Source: Schistosoma haematobium (taxonomy: Eukaryota; Platyhelminthes; Trematoda; Strigeidida; Schistosomatidae). Taken from it: 64,000 bases of DNA. How positions within the stretch are numbered: the first letter of the stretch is position 1; each line of letters starts with the position of its first letter. Shown piece by piece: positions 50,290-63,334 of the stretch. The position numbers and the translations under genes were made by a program. The stretch is from assembly GCF_000699445.3 (NCBI RefSeq), contig NC_067197.1, positions 11,166,152-11,230,151 on the forward strand, read 5' to 3'. The notes under the pieces were generated by a model. It was not told the origin of the DNA. It did not search any database and saw only the letters and a program-made list of their open reading frames with translations.

Positions 50290-51490
50290 AACTTACTTTG
50301 GTTTTTTCACCAGGTAAGTTAATGCTTCTTTGATACCTTTCAGGTTGTCCTTCATGGTAGTTTCTTCTATCAATAGATCCTTTGAAGCTTGAAACATTTT
50401 GTTGAGAGTCATCTTGAAATCGTTGAGTTTGTTAATATCTCGAAGGAAGACTATGTTGAACTTTTGTAATGCAATTCCCCCAGTTGTTCAATGTTTCTTA
50501 AGCTTCGGTTTTATCTTGGCTACAACAAGGCGGTGATCTGAAGCTTTGTCAGCTCCTCTCCTGGTTTTCACGTCTTCCATTGTCCTCATGAATTTTTTAT
50601 TGATATAAATATCATCTATCTGGTTCTCTGTGGTGTGGTTCGGTGAGATCCATATTGCTTTGTGTACGCGTTTGTGTAAGGATACTGTGCATGGATTTGC
50701 AGAACCCTCTCACTATTTTCGTTTATCTCCCCCAGTCCGTATTATCCCCTGATATCTTCATAACCGGTGTCGTCCATTCCGACTTCGGCGTTTAGACCTC
50801 CCATCAGAATGGTGAGGTTTTCGTGCCTGTCAATCAACCTAAGCTGTTACAAGGTCCTTTCTTAGGCACTTCGCTATGACTGATTACAGCTTCTCATGGA
50901 ATTAATCTTTATTGTCATCGCTGCTATCATTGGTGGGTGCACAACATTCGTTGTGGTTCCTTCCTTCTTTGTTTTGAATGATACTTTGATGATTCTGGAT
51001 CTATGAGATTCCCATCGTATAAGTACATTTCGCGCTTTTTGGACAGCATTATAGCAACTACCTGAGTGTGTGAATCACTTTCCGGATTACAGCAGCATAT
51101 CTCTCGTATCTAGCCTTTGCTGTCCAGCTTGGATCCAATCGGTTTCGCTGATTCCATGTACTGTCAACTTTTTCCGTTGCTATTTCGCTGGTCTTCTCGG
51201 TCTCAATCATTATCCGGACGTTCTATGCACCTATAAAACTTGTTGCTCTGATGGTTAGAAGGGGCATCAACCTCGTGACTTCCGAAGAATCTCGGCTTTC
51301 ATCCTGAGGCGTAATAATACTTCCTTCAACTCCAATGGTATAGTTTAAATATTTTACTTTGTTTAATCTGGTTAGCGCTCTTTGGCAGGATTTTTTACGC
51401 GGTGGAATTGACGACCTCATGCCCAACCCCCTTCCTTTGCTCGGGCTTGGCACCGATAGTAACTCTAGAATAGGTACAGGCAGAGTAAAC
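50290..51490 (-). mobile_element. RTE-type element, 5' half (leader and decayed endonuclease)
   Basis: Minus strand: leader at 51490-51300, then sequence equivalent to the endonuclease start (NVRIMIETEKTSEIA near 51215), decayed middle, and near 50820-50300 the segment with the equivalents of HKRVHKAIWISPNHTTENQI and SDHRLV of the craniofacial-development-protein-2-like endonuclease ORF of RTEs. It stops before the RT and is full of frameshifts. Confidence 0.7.
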
Positions 51491-54400
51491 AAAGTTGGGA
51501 CGAGTTTCTGGAGTGTTCACAGAAGATAAGTTACTAGAAAAATTCGTCAAGATTTCATCCGCCAAGCGGTCAAAATACTCATACTATGCAATACTGAAGA
51601 CCCTAAGGTATCTCGTGCAATGTTTTTCCGCTGAAGAATTATCGTTATGCAAATTGTACGGGAAAAGACTAACCCTGACCACACTAACTCTGATATTAAT
51701 GAATGAAGATGCGTCAAGCAGTCCTTGAAGCTCAAAAACATTGACTCAACAAGTGGTGAGCTAGCCAAGAAGGACGGAGATCCCGGACCCCGGCTGATAA
51801 AGATAACCTTCCCATCTTATTATATGGCGGCTGCAACTTTGGAAGCATGTCGTGCAAACAGACGTCGGTTGCCAACTGATATCCATATGCATCCGGATAG
51901 GTCATTTAACAACAGGATCAAATACAAAAGCAAGTTGGAGCTCACCAGTCGACGTGTGGACTGCCTAGGTCACAAAAAACGTGGAAATAATATGGGCTAC
52001 CAACTCTGAAAACCCTGTGCAGGTAGGTTACCTGTCTATTCATATGGATCATACAAACAAACAGGACGGGGAAGCTCACGCGTTTTAAATCGAAAGCATA
52101 AAGTGATTATGTATAAAAGACGCGAGTTTCCGGATGAAATGGATGTACTGTGTGAACTCGGTAATGCTGATAACGCTGATCTGATAGGATTATCTGAGAC
52201 ATGGATATCTTCTCAACTTACGAACCAGGAGCTAGCAATACTCGGGATGCTTTTGTTTCACAATGACAGAAAAACAGTAATTGAGGATGGAGTAGCTTTA
52301 TACTTATGAACTTGCCTGGAGGTACATCTAGTGCACAACTAATGGTTCATCAATCTTCAATAATTCATATGGTGCTCAGTAAGATTGTCTACCAACTCGA
52401 GTCATCTACAGGAAGCTCATTACCGACATCGAGTACGAGAATCGTATGCTGGAAAGATTATCCTGCTCTACTCGCCTCGGATTCACCCATATCCTGACTG
52501 TTAAGGACTTCAATCTTCTCAAAGTAGATGTGGTGGAACATACGTACATGGGAGATGAGAACTCAACTGAAGCTCTGTTCCTCAACCTCATTGAAGATCT
52601 TAGATTATTTGAAAACGTGAAATCGGCAATTGGTTGGAGAAACAGTCGGACATTGTCATGCTTAGAGTGAGTATTTACAAACGAAGAATTCCTAATTGAT
52701 AACCTCTCAATCCTGGCTTCCCTAGGGAGAACTGATCACGTCATCATAGCCTTCAGTATTATAAGCAAGACTGAGCTAAGGCATCCTACCGATAACAGGC
52801 ACTGGAATTCCAAACGGTTGGATGTATCAGCGTTACACGACAATCTGCAGCATATGGACTGGGAAGTTTGTCCTCAACTTGATGTGGATGATCATTGGGA
52901 TTTCTTACTGCACAAGATCTTATGTGATACAAGACAGTCCGTTTCACTAATGGTCTCCAAAATCTACATGCAACCTACAGTCATCAAGAACCGTAGTCTT
53001 CGTTTGTTAAGCCGCAAAAGGCACTGCTGTGCGGAATACAAACGAACTGGCAACAACGACGCATACAGACAATACAAACATATAAGGAACATATGCAAAA
53101 AGGTGATATGTGAAGACAGGTTTCAGTACTAGATATGCAGTATCTCCTCGACAGGCCAAAACTGGAGTTTCCCAACCGTTAGATCTAAATGGCCCGATCA
53201 ACAACGAGGGTGACGCTGCTAATCTCCTGGCCCAACAGTACTCTACGACATTTCAACCAACACACATTAGCTATATTGATGAAAGCTTCATCTGCAAGTG
53301 CACAGGATTTTCTGAAGTGAAGTTGAGCACTGACTTGGTGTACGGGAATCTGCAGCACCTAAAAAAGACACTTCTTTTGGCCCGGATATGGTTCATTTTA
53401 CTATACTGAGGGAAGCTTCAGTCTTGGCAACACTTCTTAGCGTGCTATTCTTGCACTCGCTAAGCAGAGACAAATTGCCTGAAATTTGGAATCTGACTCA
53501 TATCACACCAATTTTTGAGGTAGGTTGACACAGCGAGCCTTCAAGCTTCCGACCGGTAGCTCTATACCCTCAGAAACTATGGAGTCTCTGATATGCGACG
53601 GCATACACAACTATTTATTATCCTTAAGCTTTTTTCACCCCAACAGCACGGTTTCAGGATTGGTCATTCTTGTATAACCAACCTGTTGACTATGGTGGAC
53701 ATATGAACAACCATCCTTAATAGCAAGGGGAAGGTTGACGTCATTTACCTTCACTTCTCAAAAGCTTTTGATAGAGTCAACCATATATGTCTTATCAATA
53801 AGCTCAAACGATTAGGTTTCAAATCACCTCCGATTGACTGGCTCACTTCATATCTAAAAAATCGACGTTCTAAGGTCAGGGTTAACTTCACTTTCTTTCA
53901 GGCTATGGAGTGTTCTGGTGATGTCCCTCATGATCCAGTACTGGAATCTCTTATTTTCTTGATTTATATAGACGATCTTCCATAATAGGTATCGTCTGAC
54001 TTATTACGTCTTGCTGAAAACATCTTGTTGAAAAGGAATTTTTGGAGAGTTTGACGGAAGAAATTTCCACATAATCTTCAACAGTTTTATCCGTCCCCAT
54101 TTGGAGTACGGAAACATAGTATTCCCGCTCTCATTCCAAAAGGATAAAGACACCCTGGAACGTATCCAAAGGCGAGCCACAAAATCAGTTCGTGGACTCA
54201 AATTCAAGCTTTATGAACAGTGCATCTAATCACCGAAACTTTACCCATCAGTGTACAGGCGTCTTTGGGGTGATCTTTTAATGGCTTACAGAATCCTTAA
54301 CACTTATTGACATCCTTCGAAATACTTACTTAAGTTTAGCTCAAACACAAACCTGCGGGTAACAAACAGAAACTGGAAACACAACCTGTACAGCTTGAGA

Positions 54401-54510
54401 ATAGTCAAATGCTGGAATTCGCTGTCGGCTGAGCTAGCCCAAGCGACTTCCTAAAAGTCCTTTAAGAAGAAACTGCAGTTATTCTTAAGGATTAGGGATA
54501 GTACCTTACT
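51491..54510 (+). mobile_element. CR1-type non-LTR retrotransposon relic (ORF1 end, endonuclease, RT)
   Basis: In order: ORF1 tail (51725-52009, a basic stretch ELTSRRVDCLGHKKRG); endonuclease pieces at 52103-52309 (DLIGLSETWISSQL) and 52446-52670; linker at 52818-53132; and RT near 53730-54000 (HFSKAFDRVNHICLINKLKR, PIDWLTSYLKNRR, LIYIDDLP). The expected FADD region is lost by deletion after SSDLL, and stops are frequent. Its orientation is opposite to the CR1 fragment in the hinge at 10781-11698. Inactive. Confidence 0.75.
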
Positions 54511-55783
54511 ATGATCTCTCAATTTCTTTTTCTTCTTTCATCGGTAATATATCTAGGTTCCTGCCTGTAGGTATTGGTGATTCATTGCTACTAGACACGG
54601 AAGCCCGTTAAGCAAAAGCTTCTTCTACTCCTCCCACAATCATTTGAACTATTTGAGCCATTTTAACTTGAATAAGACAGAGGGAGCAAATGACCACAAC
54701 ACTTTTAAATTCAAGAATTTTCCCCTTCAAACGGAGCTGCTCTACGTTTTGTTATTGAAATTTAGCCACTATTAGTTCACACATGAATCCTGAAAAGATT
54801 TCGCTCTCTGATTCTATTCAGTAAGTTTTCCGATTTTAAATATTTGTAGGCTGTGTGACCTTCACGGTAACACTCAGTCTACGTACTTTGATTTGTGACG
54901 TGTTTTAGTAGTCGGGTTTTCGTGAGAGTTGGCAAATATTGAGTCTCAGTATACCTTGTCTAAAACAAAGCTTTCATATTACTTTTATCTATTTCGGCTA
55001 CTTCACACTGATTTGAACTAGTAGAAAATACACAAAGGCACTAGTGCCTTTTTTATGATTCAATATTTTTAATTCCGAGATACTCAGTCGAACTGTTTCT
55101 CCCACATCTCAACAGTCTACATTTTCTAACAATATATTAATTATTATGCTAGTAGTCCAACTAATTAGTTTACTGGTTGTATGGAACTCGTCAAAGAAGT
55201 CATGTACATCTAACAGTATCATATATTTCCTCCTATTACTTATTATTAAGGTGTATACTTATTTGGCAGTATCGGTGCAGTTTGGGGAGGTATTATGCAT
55301 TACTATACCTTCTTGACCAACCATTATTAATGACTTTTCAGTGTTTCAGTAAAGCTGTTTCATTATTAATCGATATTAGTAAATGGATCATCATACATTG
55401 TTGCGTTGTACAATACAGTACCGTTGCGTCATCTTGATGAGAGGAATAAGAATTTGCAAAATTATCACCAAGGCAAGTTAAGTTGCCCAAAGTGCATTCA
55501 GACAGACGTCTGCGTTTTGTTAATTTTATCAGCTAATTTGGTTTTGAAAGTATAAGATATGCAAGTTAGTTTGGAATTATCTCGAATGTAAGTAAGAACT
55601 TGATGTCGAAGATGAAATAGAATGAAACTGGTATGTCTGAGTTCGACTAAGTCGTCCAGTGTACAACAGAAGTCCATGTAGGTTACTGCATAGCTACTGT
55701 TAGTTTAAATATGTTCGGTCGTGCGCTATAACCATGGTATGTAAAAGCTTGTTTCTCCCATTAAGTTGGGTCTGTAGATTAGC
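54511..55783. other. Spacer between CR1 relic and copy C, no gene recognised
   Basis: AT-rich, no coding signal. The last part (about 55600-55783) is diverged but alignable to arm B at about 12350-12576, ending in the shared ttaagttgggtctgtagattagc region. Confidence 0.55.
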
Positions 55784-57090
55784 TACTGAGTATTGAAAAT
55801 ACACAGGTTTTATTGTGAACCGTCTGTGCAATGTTTGACTTCCTTGAAACGGATCGTATCTCGACATAGACATCTACAAATTACTGTTTAAGATGTCTTG
55901 TGTGCTATGATTTTTACTTTAGTGGTTGAAGGATAATCATTCATATTCACTACGTTCCTTCATCACTTGTTATCCACTACGATGTGTAATGATTGTTTCT
56001 TATGCGAAGTACCAAACTTTTAAGCGTGAATCAATTGAATCAAAGCGGTTTGCCACTATACTACACTTTGCATTGGTTCAATTTTTACAGCACCTCAGTC
56101 TACAATGGATGTATATGTCCGCCTATTTATCTTAATGTAATTTTTTTTATTTACGTATCTTGTTTTTTAGTTGTTCGGATCGGTTCACCTTGTTACCTAC
56201 CCTATATTTGTATATATATTGTGCAATTTTTTACTCAAATTGAATGTCGATCATGGATTGTATGAATTCGGTAGATTCTTCATCTCCAGTAGTGCAAAAG
56301 TCTGCAAATGACTTGAGAGAATATAAAGTGATGCGTTTATGCAATAGGATGAAAGTGCTTCTTATAAGTGATCCGGAAACAGATAAGTCTGCAGTGTGTT
56401 TATCTGTGAACATTGGTATGTTGATGGTAATTGTTTCAGTGTTATAATTCTAGGTTCACTGTCGGATCCGAAAGAACTGCCTGGTCTCGCACACTTTTGT
56501 GAGCATATGTTGTTTCTTGGTACGAAATCATTTCCAACAGAAAATACCTATTTGAAGTACATAACCGATCATGGTGGTCACTGTAATGCTTTTACGAGTC
56601 CAGATAGAACTTCTTATGTGTTTGATGTTGCACCTGAAAGTTTGAAGGGTGCGTTGGATATTTTCTCACAGTTTTTCATCTGCCCTCTTTTCACCGATTC
56701 TGCAACAGAACGTGAGGTTAGTTTTAATCTGGTTACTGTACATGGCAAGCGTTTGTTTGTTAGTTTGTTGTGAATGGAACGTGGTTTCAATACTACGACA
56801 ATGATTTTCGTCTCGATGCACAGGTTTTTCTCAAAGAAATGTTTGGTGCATATGAGAGTTTCTATCAGTTGTTTCATTAATTACGTGCAAAATTAAAAAT
56901 GTTTAGGTGGTGTGATATGATATTAAGTTGGTGGTATGAGGTCAATAAATTCAAACATTCAAGGTTTTCTAAATATCATAGCCCGATCAATTATATGATA
57001 TGTTTTGAGTTTTACCTCTGGGCTCAGAATTGATGAACACCACCTATAATTTTACAGTGAACAATGATTTTACATGATTTTGATTGATTT

Positions 57091-57722
57091 TATGAACATG
57101 TGGACCACCGAGTAAGTAATATAGTTGTTAGGAAACGGGTACTAGGTAAGAATGGCAAATCAATTGATGAAGTAGTGAAACTTCATCAGTTGAGATGGCT
57201 GGGACACGCGTTACGTATGCTCAACCAACGGCTACCCCGACTTGCGATGTTTTATGGTGTAGGAGTAGGTTGGAAGAAAACTAGGGGTGGCCAGACCAAA
57301 ACATGGCACAAATCCATGAAGTGGACCGAGCCATGTTGGTAGGTGTAGACTACCTGGTTGGGATCCGCCTGACGATAGTAACTGGTGATGATGATTGCAA
57401 CCGATGGTTAGAGACCTTGGATGACATGGCTCAAAATCGTTTGCAATGGTGCAGGTGCATCCACTCTTTGTATTCTCCCGAATTCTAATCTCCTGAATCC
57501 TCCTTGTCTCTTTTTTTCTCTTCCCAAGTTTATTTCACTGGATTATAATCTTTAGACAACATCTTCGAACCCTGATGTTTCCGATTACTTCTTATACTCT
57601 TACTAACTCTACCACTACGGGATTTGAATCGACAACTGCATCTCTGTGCTAATGTGGTGTGGCAACTCTAACTGATGTACGTATGTACGAAGTTGTACGT
57701 TGTTACTGACTATGAACATGTG
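57091..57722 (+). mobile_element. RTE 3' fragment with 12-bp target-site duplication in copy C
   Basis: The 608-bp element (57103-57710) is flanked by tatgaacatgtg at 57091-57102 and 57711-57722. It encodes only the end of the RTE protein ([20 protein letters not shown]) and closes with the family 3' sequence ending gttactgac. The site is undisturbed in arms A and B. It belongs to the same subfamily as the fragment at 41987-42471. Confidence 0.88.
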
Positions 57723-57785
57723 TCAACTGCATTTCGGCTGTCAAATCAGGTTTGTGGTAGTTATAGAGCATTTTCTGAAGTGATG

Positions 57786-57923
57786 CATTAAATGTCCTGC
57801 TTCGGTCTGGACACCCGAGTAGTATCACAGCTCACACTCAAATCAAGTAACTTGTGTGAAGCTTATGTATTCAGTGCCCCTTTGTATCAATATTTATGTG
57901 ATCAAACAACAAACATTAAATGT
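57786..57923 (+). mobile_element. 118-bp SINE-like insertion with about 10-bp target-site duplication in copy C
   Basis: cattaaatgt occurs at 57786-57795 and 57914-57923, and only once in arm B (gatacattaaatgtaaaa). The insert between them resembles the reverse complement of 60240-60342, sharing cctgcttcgg, atcacagc and gtatcaatatttatgtg. Both are likely copies of one short element's 3' end. Confidence 0.75.
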
Positions 57924-59948
57924 ATTAAAACTGGTTTCACAAAACTTTGTTTATCGAATATTGCTATCTACTATGTTTGCACAGATTGGTGTTGTAGGTT
58001 GTCTTATTTCTTACTCTATTGAATACGTCCTTCTCCGTTCGAGAATGAGATTATGTGTAAAGTATTGTAATATGCAGCACGTGTAGGTGATGTGCCTCTT
58101 CCATTATATTCAAAGTTGTATTCAGAATTCAGGAGCCCAATATCTGCTTCCGCTTCACTGTAGTACAGCTGCAATCGTAGTGACCGACAAGCTAGATGGA
58201 GAAATATAGATAGTCTCATCAGAATGTTTTGTATTGTATTCATGAAAGATAAACCAGGGTACAGCTGTCTTGTACATATAGATAATAATTGATATTGAGA
58301 AAAGTACAACTAATATATTAAAAAGATAAGCAACTAACGAAACAGTAGCTATAGTCATAATGGATTTCCAGGTTATAGTTTCGAAACTCCGTTTATTCAC
58401 CTGATTTTAGGTAGGTTGGTAGTATCTCTCGTTTGCAGACACTAGCTGGTTATTATAATGTAGATATTATGCAACTTTGTTCTAAATAAGACTTTATTTT
58501 ATGACGAAGGTAAAGTCTTTCGACTTCATGAAGGATTATTTTTGTGATTATTTCATCTTTTATTGTAAAATGTAATAGTTGATTGCCTTCTACTGCTTAA
58601 TATTTTGTGCTTGTGTGGGTAATTTTGTTTCAACGAAAACAGTTATGGCAAAGCACCAGTGCGTGCCGAACCACGTGACGGTGTTAGTGCATAAGTGATG
58701 TCAATCAGAAAATAAAGCCTACGACTGCAGATAACGGTGTCAAGAGTATATTGAAGCTAGAGTGAGAATAGGGGATAAGAGTGAAATCAAAATGTCATTT
58801 AACTTTATTGATATAAATATGTTAAAATTGGAAATTCATTTGAATTGTGGTCAATTTTGAAGCATATATATATGGTTATTATTGATAACCTTTGTCATTT
58901 CAATTCTTTACATTCACTTATGTTAATCGTATCACACTATATCTTACCTCAATGTAAAATTTAAACACATATTTAGTTGTAAGCAGCTGATAAAAAAGTA
59001 TAAAATATGATGAATTCATTTTATTCTGCATCCATGTTCGTTCTCGCCTAATATAAATTTTAAAGCGCATTGCGGAACTGATCACAGATATTATTTTATT
59101 CGCACATTTCGGTTGAATAATGATCGTCAAAAATTGGTTTGTAAAGGGACTTGTTATCCATTTTAACGCAAATGCGGTATTATATTTTGAATTTCGTAGC
59201 GAACTGAAAAAAATTCTTACGCTTTTTAATTGTGGTCGTATCACTCTTCCGAATTCTCAGGTGAAAACCGTTAAAATACATGCTCCCAGACCTGATATCG
59301 TCATCACTATATTTGTAAACAGAAGGGACTTGATTGTATTGTTTTACCCTCTGTTAGCTTGGGTAATAGACGTTTTCTAAATAAAAGTGCTATGCTTCGA
59401 ATTTTTGGGAGCCCTGCATTCGTTTTCTGTAGTTATCAATATGGAGTTTATTAGCTACTTTATTTAAAACACTTAGTAATACCCGTTGGCTTAGTCAATT
59501 ATACTTGTTTAGTGGTACTAGTACCAAGTGACAACGTCATAGATAATTTGCCATAATAATTTTACTGTTTTGACTACCACTAACAAACCACGTTTTAATT
59601 TTAGGTGAGTGCTGTACAGTCGGAACATGAGAAGGACATTAGTAATGATACTAGACGTCTTTTTCAGCTAGAGCGAAGCTTGTCAAAAAGTGGTCATGAT
59701 TATACGAAATTCCTCTCTGGTAATCGATACTCTTTATTTGAGTCCAGTTGTGCACAATCGGTGAATACACGCGAAAAGTTGTTGCAATTCTATTCAACAT
59801 GGTATTCGTCAAATGTGATGGGACTAGTTATTCTCGGAAGAGGTACATAACATGTAGTATTGTTGAACTAAGATTGATTGTTGAGGTTGCTGACTTTTGA
59901 GATGTAAATTTCTTTTAAAAAAATAGATGTAACTAAACCGTTTTATAC

Positions 59949-60870
59949 AATTTGAACACATTGTGATGTCAGTTTGTCGAGATTATTAGTCTTTATTAAT
60001 ATTTGGTACATTACCTATAGTTTGTTCACACTGGAGATCCTTGACGTCATATTTTCTAGTATATTTAGATTGACGGATACGTTTACCACGAAGTCAAGAA
60101 TTATAATGACCCATAATAGGGCTACTTTGTTTTAAATAATTAACTATTGTGTTTAATAACATGTAAAGAGGTTTTGGACTGTGGTTTTAAGATGTAACGT
60201 GAAATATCGTTATTATTATTATTTTTTATTTTAACACATAGATATTGATACAGGGAGGCACCAAATACATATGCGCCACACAAATCTCATTCGATATGTG
60301 TGAGGGCTGTGGTACTGCCCGGGTGCCCGAACCGAAGCAGGTGGTTTTCTTAGGGGGCAACTCCCCGAGCCTTCGACCTGAAGGTCTGATCCACAATGCT
60401 GTGGAGCATCGTAAGGAGATGCAGTCCCATGGTAGCCGGTGACCAACGATTGGTTCATACGTCATTTGTTCCCGCAGGATACTGGAGCCCATGTGCACCA
60501 TTGGTTTGGTTTGGGATCCGGTTAAAGCGCCGGACATTCGCTTTCCGTCCTCTCATTTTCGTAAACAACACCCCCGTGGTGAGAGAAGGCAGTGAGTGGG
60601 ACTTCCCTGGAAGAGGCTGTATGCGCGTGGCCATGTGAGAGCATTTCGAGAGGGAGAGCGGACTTTCCCCACTCTCGGCCATACAAGGGCATTTGGGGGC
60701 CAATATCGTTAGGTTTTGTTACTCACATCCAAGTTAATTGAACGTGGGGAAAATACGGTCGATCGGTGTCCGTGAACTCCTTCGGACTTTGAATTTGAAG
60801 AACGTAATTATACAGAAGAGTAATCAAGTGTTATCGCGATAACTAAAAACTATTTTGTTTACAAAATGCG
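59949..60870 (-). mobile_element. GC-rich repeat insertion in intron 3 of copy C
   Basis: Present in copy C and absent from arms A and B. The part at about 60236-60720 is much richer in G+C than its surroundings. Its minus-strand 3' end (gtatcaatatctatgtg then an AT-rich taa tail) matches the small insertion at 57796-57913. Open frames on both strands show no known domain. The first 0.28 kb (59949-60220) is AT-rich and unrecognised. Confidence 0.5.
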
Positions 60871-63334
60871 ATCAAATGTAAGTCATTATCATGGCTTATC
60901 CACACTGTTCATCTGTCTCATCAGAAATTGAACACAATCATTTTATTTTAATTTTGATCTTTTAATCACAGGTGACAATATGTGTTAGTGATAATGACTT
61001 CAGTGTATTGGAATCGATTACCTACAATTATGAGTTGACGATAAGATTGAATATTTTCAAGTTGTTCGTACAAATGAGGATAGTTAGTATGTCAATGTAT
61101 GTAGGGTTGAGAGCATTTGGAGAGTAGGTTCTTCAGTTGATAAAACCATTCATACGTTTCATCACAGTACTAAGCATGATTGGCTTCCACCAAACGACTC
61201 TGGGACTGTTATCATACTAGTTGTTTTTGACATGTTGCCTCCTGATTGATCATTAAGTCAGGATGTCAGACTAATATTTATTCTGTGTTATTCTGTTCAT
61301 GTATTAGTTAGGGCATCTATTTTACGTGTTAGTGTTTGACGCAGTGGCCATGGAAATCAAGGTATTACCAAGTAAACTCATAAGCTACTCAATAATCAGA
61401 TTGCTTTTAACAGCTGTTATGTCTGGATTATTTTGTTTTTGGTTACTAACGATGATTCATGGAGAGTACTAGATAGGTGAGGTAGAGAACATGTATAGAA
61501 CAAAGCTGGTTAACAAATTGGCTGAGAAAGTGGTACAATGCTCCATTTTGTGACTCATATCTAACTTCTGAATCAGATATTTCCGACTTGTGTATGTTAC
61601 AAGCATAGCGACTACAAAATCGTTTAGTTTATATTTCGTCGTTTAGTTGGAATTGGTTTTAAATATTAAGTGTGATCAGTATTTACGTTTTCTTCGTGTT
61701 TGTGATTGTTTTTTATAAAATGTTTTCAGAATCCATAAATGACCTAGAGAAACTTGCAGAAGATAAGTTTTCGGAAGTTATTGATCGTAATGTTGTGCAA
61801 CAATCATGGAACGATACTCCATGGCCTGATATATGTCTCAAGGTAACACTTTCATTTGACTTTTATTATATTTAATATGTTTTGTGAGTAAAACTATGCA
61901 TATATGATCTTGATTGTTGCTTATGTGTTTAGTCTAGAAGATAAATAGTTGATTCCAAAAAGTGTTTAAGTTCATATTCTTGATTGTCACTAATTATGCT
62001 GTTTGGATGCTGCGTTTTTCAAAGTTAGAGTAGGTTACTGTAAATTAGATGTTGAATCATTATAAAGAATCGTAAAGCAGGTTATGTGGTAATATAAAGA
62101 GTGATAAGAAACAGTTTTGTGAAGATAGTTTTTGAGTGAGCGATGTGACTGTTGATTGCCTATAGTATGATGAACACGTAGAATGTGAAGTTGGATACAT
62201 TGAAATAGGTGTAGAAGAGAATAATGGCTTAGTAATAATGTTGCGTCGAGTGGAAGGATATGATAAATAGTAACCTGATCATTGTGTGTTATTAAAGGTA
62301 TACTGAAAATGAATTTAATGGTTCCTTTGCAATACTGTTGTTTTACCTGAGATTCAAACGTATGAAAATAACAGTTGATATTTATTGAACATTATAGTTT
62401 CCAAGTTGGTATATGGAATAATGATGATGTGAATTTTGTTTTTATCGATATGAGCATATTGAGTGATATTAGTCTTTTGGGTGTTAATTACTTTCTAGTC
62501 TGTAGAATGTTTCGTGTGAAGTTAGCTTTTCTCTGATGTCAAATTTGTATCAGAGGCTTCATGGCTGTGAGAAGCATCAGTACAGTGCAATACTACTAGG
62601 CATTGCCGGAGATGAGTGAGAATAATATGACTGAGTAATGCCAATCACATTTCAGTTAGTGTTCTATTCAGAAATAAAGTCATACATTTTGAATTTTAAA
62701 AAATTAGAATGTGTATGTGCTAGAATGTGGATTGCTTAATTATCGACCTGTAGAATCGGAGTTGTGTTTTCACTGTGATTGTAAACTGCGAATGAAACCA
62801 ATGATTTATTTTCCTTGAACTATGTAATGTTTATCAAAATGTTAATAAATTGTAATTTGGTAAATTAGAGAATTAAGGTAGAATAAATGTACATTTTGAT
62901 TTTATCACAGAAAATGGTATATGTCGTCCCACTGAATGACGTCCATCAAATGAATATAATGTGGCCTATTCCTGACTATATTCCAGACTATACAGCTCAA
63001 GTAAGTTATTCTTTTGAAGTGGATTGATCCGTTATGCACAAATGCAGATTCATTGTTCATTTTATTTTTTTCGTCTATATTGTTTCAAAATGTTGACGTG
63101 TGTCAATCAGTTTTTACATTTACTTATAATCGAGAATGATTTGCACCAATAGTTTTGATATTTGTGTTTTCGACTGATAAATGTTGGTTCTGTGATAGAA
63201 AAGATGTGTGTTAAATGATGAAATAAGTGTTAACCGGAATTTTGTATTTGTGACTGAATAGATTTTACATCTAATTTCTAACAATTATATCGTATATTGG
63301 GACGTTGTGCTTATGTCTTCCATTTTGCTCAGTT

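Larger units (their letters stand above)
56244..63000 (+). pseudogene. IDE partial copy C: exons 1-5, downstream tandem duplicate
   Basis: Third copy of the IDE 5' part: exon 1 56244-56415, exon 2 56454-56716, exon 3 59605-59842, exon 4 61730-61842, exon 5 62911-63000. All exons are open and keep HFCEH, SEHEK and their splice sites. Exon 1 has two amino-acid changes against arm B (Gly10 to Val, Val30 to Met). The other differences I saw in exons are silent. Intron 2 carries an RTE fragment and a 118-bp repeat, and intron 3 a further insertion of about 0.95 kb. Similarity to arm B stops near 63334 and no exon 6 was found in the remaining 0.67 kb. It is probably a truncated duplicate, although a continuation to the right of the window cannot be excluded. 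Confidence 0.78.
55784..63334 (+). repeat. Third copy (C) of the IDE 5' segment
   Basis: Collinear with 14619-20474 of arm B apart from private insertions at 57103-57710, 57796-57913 and about 59949-60870. Weaker, diverged similarity extends left from 55783 to about 55600 (matching about 12350-12576). Right of about 63334 the sequences no longer match. Confidence 0.88.

Noticed and set aside
60226..60537. 103-codon minus-strand frame and overlapping frames at 60.2-60.7 kb
   Set aside because: They lie in a GC-rich repeat where stops are rare. Frames are open on both strands and there is no domain, splice support or start context.
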